The position numbers and the translations under genes are program-made. A DNA stretch of 64,000 nucleotides from Strix aluco (Eukaryota; Chordata; Aves; Strigiformes; Strigidae), in the NCBI RefSeq assembly GCF_031877795.1, contig NC_133943.1, positions 12,951,001 through 13,015,000 on the forward strand, read 5' to 3'. Shown in pieces: positions 1-10,548 of this stretch; within the stretch, counting starts at the first letter, position 1, and each line of letters begins with the position of its first letter. The notes beneath the pieces are model-generated. The model saw only the letters and a list, made by a program, of their open reading frames with translations. It was not told where the DNA came from and did not search any database.

Positions 1-217
1 ATCTGTATTAATTTTCATTTTTATGACCTAGAACAGATTATAATATGGAGATTAAAACCTCAAGTTCATTCCACTGTAATTCTATTCTAAAAGAGTCAAG
101 TTATGAGATAGCTTAAATGCATAGGAAAGGAAAGGATTCCTTCAGGAGAGCCAGGTATCCCTTTCCTGCCTCACCACTGCAGTTCAACTGCTTTACCTAG
201 GAGGCCCAGCTCAACAT
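1..217. other. Intergenic sequence left of the CR1 copy
   Basis: AT-rich, non-coding sequence with no open frame, splice pattern or repeat that I recognise. The last 40 bases may be a badly decayed extension of the CR1 element that follows, but I could not align them convincingly. Confidence 0.5.
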
Positions 218-1458
218 CCGACAAGCCCTCTTGTGCACCAGTAGGACTTGCTGATGGTTACAGCACTGGTGGATAAGGGAAGAGCAACTGACATCATCTA
301 CCTGAACTTGTGCAAAGCTTTTGACACTGTCCTGCATCCTTGTCTCTAAATTGGAGAGACATGGATTTTATGGATGGACCACTCACTGGATAAGGAACTG
401 GCTGGATGGTCACACTCAAAGAGTTGCGGTCAACAGCTCAATGTCCAAGTGGAGGGGGGTGACGAGTGACATTCCTCAGGGGCTGGTGTCGGGACTGGCA
501 CCGTTTAACATCTTTGCTGGCGACATGGACAGTGGGATCGAGTGCACCCTCAGCAAGTTCACCAATGACACCAAGCTGTGTGGTGCGGTCGACACACTGG
601 AGGGAAGGGATGTGCCATCCAGAGGGACCTGGACAGGCTGGAGAGGTGGGACCATGTGAACCTCATGAAGTTCAACAAGACCAAGTGCAAGGTCCTGCAC
701 CTGGGTCGGGGCAATCCCAAGCACAAATCCAGGCTGGGCGATGAGTGGATTGAGAGCAGCCCTGCGGAGAAGGACTTGAGGGTATTAGTGGATGGAAAAC
801 TGACTATGAGCCAGCAATGTGCACTCACAGCCCAGAAAGCCAACTGTGTCCTGGGCTGCATCCAGAGCAGTGTGGCCAGCAGGTCGAGGGAGGGGATTCT
901 CCCCCTCTACTCTGCTCTCATGAGACCCCCCCTGCAGTGCTGTGTCCAGCTCTGGGGCCCCCAACATCAGAAGGACACAGACCTGCTCGAGCGGGGCCAG
1001 AGGAGGCCATGAAGATGATCAGGGGCTGGAGCACCTTCTCTGTGAGGACAGGCTGAGAGAGTTGGGGTTGTTCAGCCTGAAGAGAAGGCTCCGGGGAGAC
1101 CTTCTAGTGGCCTTCCAGTACTTAAAGGGGCTACAGGAAAGATGGGGAGGGACTCTGTGTCAGGGAGTGTAGGAATAGGATGAGGAGTAACAGTTTTAAA
1201 CTGAAAGAGGGTAGATTTAGATTAGATATAAGGAAGAAATTCTTTACTGTGAGGGTGGTGAGACACTGGCACAGGTTGCCCAGAGAAGCTGTGGCTGCCC
1301 CCTCCCTGGCAGTGTTCAAGGCCAGGTTGGACGGGGCTTTGAGCAACCTGGTCTAGTGGAAGGTGTCCCTGCCTGTGGCAGGGGGTTGGAACTAGATGAT
1401 CTTTAAGGTCCCTTCCAACCCCAACCATTCTGTGATTCTATTCTATTTTATTCTATGA
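218..1458 (+). mobile_element. 5'-truncated, decayed CR1 LINE (C-terminal half of the reverse transcriptase ORF plus 3' tail)
   Basis: This is the 3' part of a chicken-repeat-1 non-LTR retrotransposon in sense orientation. Recognisable CR1 ORF2 peptides run in order: [15 protein letters not shown] near 288-332, [22 protein letters not shown] near 552-593, [40 protein letters not shown], and FTVRVVRHWHRLPREAV ending at a TAG at 1354-1356. The frame is broken: peptides lie in frame 3 (about 321-620), frame 2 (about 620-1010), frame 3 again, then frame 1 from about 1192. The catalytic F-A-D-D box reads F-T-N-D at 558-569, so the first catalytic aspartate is lost. A short AT-rich tail with TTCTATT/TTCTATG units ends the copy near 1458. 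The copy is dead. The 5' boundary is approximate. Confidence 0.93.
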
Positions 1459-4400
1459 AGATTATTTTTTTAATAAACTTCTGAGATCAAGGTGGTGCTG
1501 AGGGAACTGGCCAGTGTCACTGCAAGGCTACACTATAAGATCTTAATGAGAGGTAAAGGTGCACAGAGTCTTGCAAAACAGTTCAAATAAAGTGTGGCAA
1601 CTTTCTAAATAAATCATGGTGGCATTTAACATGGTGACTTCTGGGCAGGCATGGACTGACCTGTCTCACTTCACTCATACTTCACCTTGGCCAGGCTTTA
1701 GCCACCTCTGGCCAAGAAGCCACATAGCCATCTCCCAGAGGTCAGTGTTCAGGCTAAAAAGACTTTCTGGGAGAAGCAGTGGCCTAGTTCAGCTATCAGG
1801 GCTGTTCCACTGCTGGGCTGAGAAGGCTAACAGTCTGCATTGAAACTCATCTGGTTCCCATAAATGTCCCCTTATTGGATTAAAATTCTGAAAGATTGCA
1901 CATGTCAAACATTTCACCAAGGTTTAGGACTCATCTTCAGCTGGGATCAGGAAGAAATCCTCTTTCTTCAGTATAGTTTAGCACAGCACCGTAAGGGATT
2001 TACACTTTCTTTTGGACAGCTTCTGCCCAGGTTATCACTGCAGATGGGATACGTGCCAGCCATGACTAACCAGCACACTTTGCTACAGTTCTATTTTATT
2101 ACACTCACCAAAATCATTCTTTTTGTAATAACTTTCTCATAGAATACTTATTCTGCATTCTGCTGTGTTTTATTTAAAGTATGAGTCCTTCAAATGGCCC
2201 ATTCAAATGCATGCCAAGAAATGTCTGCCACGAGCTGGCAACTGACTTACAGTCAGGGTTTTTTTCAGGCACCTGAGTCATGCCAAACTTTGTAGTATAT
2301 AATGGTTAGACTGCCGGAGCTTAGATTCATTCTTAGCTTACAAATCAATAAGTTTATGAAAGAATCTCAACATACTTTAAAAGGTCACAGGTAGGACTGA
2401 GGGAAAATCTGACTATTAAGGAAGGATGGAAGATGAGAAGAGAAGGAAATAAAATAGGAGTTCTGATCAGCCAAAGCATCACCCATTATTAGAAATTCTT
2501 TGCAGGGAGCACTGTGTACCCTGCACTGCCATTTAGCCAGTGTTCACCATGGCAAGTCCACAGCCTTAAATAAAGCAATTTAGCTTATGTACCCAAAGTT
2601 TGATCCCTGTGAAAATGGCTCCTGAAGACTAAGCTAACTTGTTTTCACCTCCCACTGCCCACTTGAGAATTCTTAGCTTATCTCAGTGGTTTGAGAAAGG
2701 GAATGAGCTCCTAACTAATTAATAAAGTCTCGTGGAATTAGAGAGAGATTCCCAAATCTAACATACATTTTCCTTTCATCCCTTTTAATTTCAAGGCACA
2801 GTTAATAAGGACTATGGTCTTTATTTTGGGGTGAAGACTGGTTTTTCTACAAGGCATATGTATTTCAAGCAACAACTGAGAGGGTACAGGAAAAGCCTTT
2901 GAAAAGTTTCCCTTTCTCCTCCTGCATTTACAACTTTAATCCATGTTGTTTTGGTTAGCCACACTGCAGTACAATAGCAACTAAGTGATCAAATTTCTAG
3001 ATAGAGAAGAAAAGAGGAAACCAATCAAGACTGCACATTGCACAACCAGAGCAGCAGCACATACAGTGCAGGGGCAGTTCTATCACACCAGCTCACCAAG
3101 CACAGGGCATTTTTGCAAGCATCTTTACATTGATAGTCTATGACAGATTTTCACTATTTTGCATTCATACAAAAATGACAACACTATAATCCTGCACGTG
3201 TCAAAGACAGCTTCATGGCTTTTTCTTACTTTCAGTAAAGATATCCTACGCTTCATATGAGTAACTTAGTAAGATTGGTTTTTTTACTGCATTATGGTTT
3301 GTCAGAACATCTTGTCAGCTAATATTATCTTCCAACAGCTCTGTGATCTCCCCATAGTTTGCATTCAGCTCCAAGCCAGCATGACTTCCTGGAAAAAGTC
3401 AAAGGAGACTCAATAACATGAAATTTTCTTCCACCACAAGAATTTCTTTTTATCCTCCCAGAATGTGCTATTGTTCAATGTCAGTAGGTGGAAACACTTA
3501 AGAAGAGACCTGCAGTTTATAAAAGAACCATATGAGTGATTGTTCTTGTAGAAACATTTATTATTTTTTTTGGCAACAGGAGATGTTACAGGATAGAACC
3601 ATGTGTTTTGTTTCAGTGATAGTCACAATGCAACCACAAGCAGAAAATAAGTTGTCTGCGTGAATTGATAAGAGGGTCATAAATAATAAAAAAATTGTAC
3701 CCTGTACACCAGCCTGCCAGCAGACCACAAAGAAAAGTCAGGACTTCATGAGTTCTCACTTTTTTCCTCATCCTCTGGTGATATTTGTCTGATATTTATC
3801 TAACTCTGTGATAGTTACTTCTCCAGCAGTTTTAGTCCTCTCCGGGGAAGATGTCAATAATATTACCTTGGAGCAGGGAGAAGTGTTGAGGGGGTTTTTT
3901 TTGAAGATCAGCAACCCAGTGACCTAGTTCAAGCAGTCTGAAGGAGCCTGTTTATAGCTGTTCATTGGTTCTGCTGGCTAAGTGATGCTTTGTTCTTGTA
4001 GCAGGAGCGTGTGCCAGCTAGAGTTGCTACCAGAGCTTCAGCAAAATGACAAGAAACCATCTTATGAGTAGTAGTGCTCTGCCCTCTCCTTTCTCCCCAA
4101 CTCCAGGGAGCAGAGGGCAGGTGGCAAAAGAGAGCAAATGGTCATGGACCACATGATCAAAACATGGAGGTAGATAAATGGAAAAAATACACAGTTTAGA
4201 TAAAGCATAAAGAAAAGACAGAGAGACTCAGATGTAGCATCTTGTTACTCTTGTTTCCTCTTGTTTTGGGGAGGATGAAACTGCTTGCAGTCACCTGTGC
4301 TTACTGGATGCTACAGTCACACTATGTTGTGATACACAGAGAAAGAAAGAGACCCTGGAGCTTGCTGGGATTAGCAGGTCCTCCCCCTGCCTCTGCTCTT

Positions 4401-7400
4401 TGTGGGTCTGTTTAGTGCAGTGTTTGGTTGCAGACTGTGTACTTTGTGAAAGACAGGTAAGAGTCTCACAGCAGAAGACACAAAACAGCTGTCCATCTAA
4501 AGCTCCTCCCTTCAGTGCACTTGCGGAATGACAGTAACACCAGGATGGAGCCTGAGGGGAACCTGTGCACCAAACTGGCCCCACAGTTTCTGATAAAGTG
4601 CAGTTTGCATTAAAAGAGCAGCAACCCCCAAAACTGTCTCAGAGACCTGTAACACCTAGGTTGGTCTTTAGAGAGGATGTAATTTGCAGTACTGTGAATT
4701 CCACGTTGGTGTGTCTTTTTTTTTTTTAAATTCAATTACTCAGTGACGTTTTTGCAAAGACTGACAGCATTAAGTGGGTCCATCAGCTTCCTAAGCATTT
4801 TTAAGATGAAAACTACACAAAGACATGCACTCATTCCTCTCACTGCTGGAGTGAGAAAGCCTGTGTTATTTTCTCTCTCTTTAAGGCAGGAACATACTTT
4901 TCTCCAGACTTCCAAATACCGATTTTTTAGCAGACCTAAATACATAGTCCATTACCCTCTGCCCTAAAGAGTTGAACTGACATCATCCTCATGAAGTCTG
5001 TTTCTGAGATGGGGCCTGTATCAATAACTGGTAATTTTGTGAGCCTTTAGCAGAAATGCACAACTAGAGTGTGAGAAAAATGTTGTAGTGTGGGAAATGG
5101 GCCCACAAAACCTAAATCTGGAAGAGGATTTAGGAGCCAGTGACAACATAAAAAGCATAGTATTTTAGTTATTTGACTACATTTTACTTAGAAAATGATC
5201 TTTAAATTCTATTTACATAACAATGACAAGCACTGATTCACCGCAGAAAAAAGATTATTCAAAATTGCAAATGTTTGCAATCTTCTTTTGGCAAGTTCAA
5301 GCTAACAACCTTAGCTTTTAATACAGTCTTAATAGAAATTTTTCTTACTCTGAAAATAAAACCACAGGTTTTTAAATATCATTGCTGGACAACTGAAAAT
5401 TAGCATTTTAAGTGCATTTTTTCTCTTCATGGAAATTGACCCTTTCCTGAGGTTCAGGGTTTGTGTGTACACATTCAAAGGAAACTAGCTTCTGGTTAAT
5501 CACAAAATGTAAGAAAACTACAATCCTGTGTATTTCCAAAGTCTGGAAATTTTTTACAACTCTGGCTAAGTCAAAGAGGTTTTCTATGAAGGACGAAGAT
5601 CTGTTAATCAGCAGTAATGGAAATGAAAGAAAGAAATTTTGTGGATCACCCTGTCTGTGGATTTTAAGTGTTGTCCAGTGGTCCTCAGAGCAAGAAAGAA
5701 GACTTCAGAAAGAACACTTGTATCAAAACAGTGGTAACATTGTGCACCATCTGTAATTAATAAAACAAGCAATAAAATAAGGGTATCTATGTAACTAACA
5801 CTGAAGTTTCTAACAAAGACAAGTTTCATTTTTTTATCATTATATTTCTAATGACTGACACCATCTATAAAGAAGCTGTATTATGAAGAAAATAATCTAG
5901 TGCCAAGCAATCAGTTTCACATTTTCTCTGAGCTGCAGATACATTTTATGCATCACATGAGTCTAAATACTCACCCACAATCATACAAAAAACCCTCCCC
6001 AAGCCCACCTCCTCACTCCACTTCTTGGGAATGTGTTAGTATCAGAGACAGTGGCAGAGAAGTGAGATATTTCTACAGCTGCATCCAATGCCCTCCTCAT
6101 TGCTTCTTGCTTTTCATACTTCTTTCACGGGAGGAAGGCTTTCTGGTTTGTGCTGGTATGACAAGAATACTTGTATCAAATATGATAGCAAGTTCATGAT
6201 ACTGTTCGAGTCAGAGTGAAAATACATTTTAAAAGTTCAGCATATTTCAAATTTTGAACTAGTCTAAGAACATATGAAAATGTTCTCCATGTTTCCTCAA
6301 ATGTATGCTCTGTATCCAGTCTTTTGCTGCTTCAGCAAACTCTCAGCAGAAGTACAATGAATAGCTAAAGGGCATCCTGTCTTGCTGTTCATCATTATTG
6401 AAGTAATATTGAGTAGAATCTCCAGGCTATTAAATTTACTTTTTCATTGAAAACTATGATTCATCTGAACGAAAGCAACTCTGCACTTCTCTCATAGAAT
6501 ACTATCTGCACTTCTCTGATCAGATGTTTTCCATTGCACTAGCTTGAAGTGCTACCTTGAACTTTGCAGAAAAAGTAGCATACTTTTCACAATACCTATT
6601 CTATCATTCATCCTAAGGTAGGTAAATAGTTAATGTTCATGCCTGGGTTTCAATACACTCTGCCTTATTATAGCACCTGCCACTGCAGATCTCAAAGCAA
6701 TTTTTGAACATTAATCAGCTGAGTCTCATGACTATTCAGCCAGTACATTATTACATAGACTGGTAAACAGAGATGTGAAAACACATCAGACTTCTCAGTA
6801 GGGCTGTAAGAGATGAGCAGTAGCTTTGTCTTTCGCTTTGTCCCCTAGAATAGGACTTTTATGTCGTTTCATCTAGAGGGGCACAGAAAGCAGCACTAGT
6901 AAGGGAAGCAGCCTGGTCCCAGTACCCCTGCCAGCAAAAGATACTGAGCAAAGAAACGTGTCCAACTGCTACCACTTAGAATCCCTGTTCCCTGCCCTTC
7001 CGCCCTTTCCTGCCACTGCTGTTGGCACAGTGTCCTGGACCTTGCCAGCAAGCTGGAACCAGCTGACTCCTGGAAGTGGCTGTTGAAAGGCTATTGAAAG
7101 ACCTGGTTCCTCCGGGCTACAAAATCTTAATGTAGTGTGGCCAAAACCAGGGAGGAGTTACAGGCCACTCTGTTATTCTTTGCAGGCTGGGCGTGTCCCA
7201 CATGTTGCCAGATAAAAAATTAAAGTAGACCAGTTTACTCCCTCACTGATCTTTTCTTACCCAACCTCTCCACATTTTGCAGTGATCATATTTTCTTACA
7301 TGCCAAAGGCTGAAACATTGTTATGCCCTGACCTAATTATTTAATAAAACTAGCTTTAGTCAATTTAGATCAAGCACCAAGAGTGGGAAGATGCAGGCTT

Positions 7401-9059
7401 CACTGTAGGCTATGCAGTCCCACCAGGATGCCCAGGCAAGCAGCTGCTCCTGCTGCCCTCTGCGCTACCACAGCCCCACTGCGAGTGGTGCTGAGTCAGC
7501 TGCCCTCGGTGCACACAGCTGTAATCACACCTCCTGGCAGCTGTGTCTGCACCTTCACAACAGCAGAGAGCCCCTAGCCTGAGGAATTCATGGTATAAAC
7601 AGACAAGGCAGAGAAACAAAATCAGAAATCACAAACAAAACTCAGAGTGGTTATGTGGAGTCCAGCAAGAATGGTGTGAAGGATACGTGTCCAAAATCAA
7701 AGGCTGCTAACTGCTTTTATTAGCAGTGAAAGCTCTGCCTTTGAGAGAGCAGAGACAGAAAAGCTGAGGCTGAGCTCATAGACTGTTTGTTCCTCTTCCC
7801 TTCAGTGACTCCATGACATGTTATCATGTCATTCTTGTAAATGTTTCAAAGTTTTTGAATGATAGTGCTTTGCTATAGTCCCTGCGGTTGGGAAGGGCTA
7901 TACAAACATCTGCCATACACTCCTCAAATAAAATTCAACCAGAGCTTTTGTTTACATGGTTTGTCCTTAAAACCAGCACTCAGCTGCAACTTTCAGCCAT
8001 AGCTGCCTTATTAAAAATGAACCTTTTATTTTAAACACAGTACATTTTGTAACAGGAAGATCAATATACAGTAATCCAGAGTACTGCAGACAACAGCTGT
8101 AGGACATAATCTGATGACAGAAAGTTGAGAACAGTATCTTGGCAGTTATATGTTCAGCTAATCTTTCACTTTTTGTTTTTAATGGCACTGAGCTATAAAG
8201 ATCTGAGATTTCTCCCCACCTGGTGACCTAAAGCTACACAAAATGGAGAAACCAAGAACCCAGTTTTCAACATTAAAGGCTATTACCTAAAAAATAAATC
8301 CGTTGTTCCTTATTTTTTCCTTTATAGGACACTGTAAGAGGATAGCTCTTTGGAGAGCTACAATGAGTTAATAACAGTTTCAGTGATCTCACAGCCCTTA
8401 GCAAAGATATAGGAAGAAACTTAAGCATAAAGACTACCTTGAAAAGACTACTAATTACTTTTCGTTGCCTTCACTTTGGCTGTGGGTGAGGGTGCTCAGC
8501 TCTGTTCAAGGCTGGGATTCATAATGCACCTACGCTTAGAAAAGTTATCTAGGTAAAAAAGAGGAGATGAAGCCACAGATGTGCCTGGTACACAGCAGTA
8601 CAGAACAAACATAAAGATCTTAATAGAGATTTTGGTTTTGATCATTTGTTAGTTTTGCTTTATTAACAGAAAGTTTGCAATTAGAAACAAACTACTTCAT
8701 GTATGTTTTTATGCCATCATTAAATACTGAATCTATGAATAGACTCAGGATTTTTGGAACCTGCCTATTTGTCCTTAGCAGGTGGGAGATGATTTGTTCT
8801 CTAAAATGGCATGTGATTCACTTTGATTACAAAATAAACTCAAATACATTTCCTTGGTGAGCAAAAGGCAAAGGGCACTAGATCATTTTGTACTGAAATT
8901 GCTTTTTTCACCACATCCCACCGAGTATATTTTTCTCAGATAATGAAACTGTTTTTTTGAAGGTTTCCATTCCAGATTTATGTGGCAAATGCTTTAATTA
9001 AGATTGATATATTCCATTTGTTTAGCTTTCAGACTTTGATACGGAAGTTTTAAGTTGCG
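1459..9059. other. Intergenic region upstream of ADRA1B
   Basis: About 7.6 kb with only short chance open frames and no conserved peptide, tRNA or gene structure that I can recognise. A reverse-orientation MIR relic lies near 6.67-6.80 kb. Around 8.47-8.53 kb a stretch vaguely resembles an old sauropsid repeat, but this is too weak to call. Distal regulatory elements of ADRA1B could lie here, but none can be identified by eye. Confidence 0.6.
6665..6800 (-). repeat. MIR-type SINE relic, reverse orientation
   Basis: The stretch reads like the reverse complement of a MIR 3' half. CAGATCTCAAAGCAATTTTT near 6685 corresponds to the usual AGATCTCAAAGCACTTTACA, followed by a GAGTCTCATGAC segment and then TTATTACATAGACTGGTAAACAGAGATG, which corresponds to the TTATTATCCCCATTTTACAGATG block. 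Divergence is high, as expected for an element active in early amniotes. Boundaries are approximate. Confidence 0.55.
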
Positions 9060-9274
9060 CTGCATTGCCCTCTAGCGCTGTGCCGGGCCGGCCGCAGTGA
9101 TGTCACTAGCACATGCAGGGTGAGCACAGACGGGCAGTTCATGCAGAGCTGCCTAAATGCTGACAAACCCTTCCTGGAGACGCATGTCACAGCAGCTAGA
9201 CAGGGGCATCCTTCCAACAGAACCACAAATCCACAAGGGAGAACAGTAAACCTGTCTTTTATTTCAGGGACGTC

Positions 9275-9349
9275 ATGATCGAAACAGCTACTTTCGAGCT
9301 CCAGCCAAGACTTCTGCCTGCTAATTTCTGTTTAAACGAGTTCGTATGA
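9275..9349 (+). other. Upstream ORF 1 in the ADRA1B leader (24 codons)
   Basis: ATG at 9275, stop TGA at 9347-9349, encoding a 24-residue peptide beginning MIETATFELQ. The ATG lies eight bases after the candidate splice acceptor at 9266-9267. It would be in the mRNA if transcription starts upstream of about 9270. It resembles no known protein; any role would be in translational control. Confidence 0.4.
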
Positions 9350-9450
9350 GAAATTAAGCAAGTTTGAACAGCCTATTATTTCTGACAGGCTTCAGAGGAC
9401 TTCACGCTGTGCAAGTTTTACGTGCTCATAGCTGACAGCTTGCTGAGGAG

Positions 9451-9510
9451 ATGAGTTCTCAATCTAAAACCGGCTGGGGCTTTGCAGCAACTTCTTGGGT
9501 AGAGAGATAA
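9451..9510 (+). other. Upstream ORF 2 in the ADRA1B leader (19 codons)
   Basis: ATG at 9451 in the context GAGGAGATGA (purine at -3), stop TAA at 9508-9510, giving a 19-residue peptide beginning MSSQSKTGWG. It ends 77 bases before the receptor start, which leaves little room for scanning ribosomes to re-initiate. Confidence 0.4.
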
Positions 9511-9568
9511 CTTTCAACTGAACTCAAACCACCTGCGTGTTGTGCAAGGGACCCAATCATAATTTGCT

Positions 9569-9586
9569 ATGGAGGATGATTTTTAA
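9569..9586 (+). other. Upstream ORF 3, MEDDF-stop, ending one base before the receptor ATG
   Basis: ATG at 9569 is followed by four codons (GAG GAT GAT TTT) and TAA at 9584-9586. The receptor ATG starts at 9588, so the arrangement is TAAGATG. Within it, but in the receptor frame, is another ATG at 9576. The close stop-start spacing is the geometry used in termination-reinitiation, although this is inference for this gene. Confidence 0.45.
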
Positions 9587-9587
9587 G

Positions 9588-10548
9588 ATGAATACCTACC
9601 TCGGTGATAAATCCAATTCATCAGTACCTGGATATCTGAAAGTGTCTGCACTAAATAATGGCAATCTTTCTGCAAACAACTCCAATGAGACAGCAAGCAA
9701 TCTGGATTCACCTGCCTTGGATATCCGTAGGGCGATAATTGTGGGGCTTATCCTAGGTGCCTTTATACTCTTTGCTATTATAGGTAATATCTTGGTAATT
9801 CTCTCTGTTGCTTGCAATAGACATTTAAGAATCCCTACAAACTATTTCATAATTAACCTTGCGATAGCAGATTTGTTGCTGAGTTTTACTGTCCTTCCAT
9901 TCTCTGCTACACTGGAAATCCTTGGCTACTGGGTTTTGGGGAGGATATTTTGTGATATCTGGGCAGCAGTTGATGTGCTATGCTGTACAGCTTCTATTTT
10001 AAGTCTGTGTGCAATTTCTATAGACAGATATATAGGGGTACGTTATTCTCTCCAGTATCCAACTTTGGTGACAAGAAGAAGGGCAATTTTAGCTCTCCTA
10101 GGTGTCTGGGTTCTTTCCATGGTGATTTCTATTGGGCCTCTTTTGGGCTGGAAAGAACCAGCACCCAAGGACGATAAAGAGTGCCGTATCACTGAAGAAC
10201 CATTCTATGCTTTGTTTTCTTCCTTGGGGTCATTTTACATTCCTTTAATCGTCATCCTCGTGATGTACTGTCGGGTCTACATAGTGGCAAAAAGGACTAC
10301 TAAAAACCTGGAAGCTGGGGTTATGAAAGAAATGTCCAACTCCAAGGAGGTGACTTTACGGATTCATTACAGGAACATTCATGAGGACGCATTAAACAGC
10401 ACGAAATCCAAGGGTCACAATCCCAGGAACACCTTAGCTTTCAAACTTTTTAAATTCTCTAGAGAAAAGAAAGCAGCCAAGACGTTGGGAATTGTGGTTG
10501 GCATGTTTATCTTGTGCTGGCTACCTTTCTTCATCGTTCTGCCACTAG
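9588..10548 (+). CDS. ADRA1B: Alpha-1B adrenergic receptor, coding exon 1 (N-terminus to end of TM6)
   Basis: Residues 1-320 plus the first base of codon 321 of a class A GPCR that binds adrenaline and noradrenaline and signals through Gq/11 and phospholipase C at the plasma membrane. Visible family marks: N-glycosylation sequons at N10, N30 and N33; TM1 with GNILV; TM2 [11 protein letters not shown]; Asp129 in TM3, which binds the amine; the disulfide pair C122-C199; DRY at 146-148; Ser211 and Ser215 in TM5 for the catechol hydroxyls; the basic third loop with KEMSNSKE; and CWLP at 310-313 in TM6. From about residue 45 on, the sequence is near-identical to human ADRA1B, which distinguishes it from ADRA1A and ADRA1D. 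The start at 9588 matches the human MN start. An in-frame ATG at 9576 would add MIFK, and an in-frame TGA at 9519-9521 rules out anything further upstream. The donor is CTAG|GTAAGT. Read-through would add seven intron-encoded residues and then stop. Confidence 0.96.

Larger units (their letters stand above)
9060..9587 (+). promoter_or_regulatory. ADRA1B: ADRA1B 5' flank and probable leader
   Basis: The 530 bases upstream of the receptor start are moderately enriched in CpG (for example GCCGGGCCGGCCGC near 9081) but do not form the dense CpG island seen at TTC1. No convincing TATA box is visible. Two CRE-like sites occur: TGATGTCA near 9099 and ACGTCAT at 9270-9276. A polypyrimidine tract ending in CAG|GG at 9266-9267 looks like a splice acceptor, so the mRNA leader may begin in an exon further upstream. 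The segment contains several short uORFs, listed separately. The transcription start is not determinable by eye. Mammalian ADRA1B is known to use several promoters. Confidence 0.5.
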
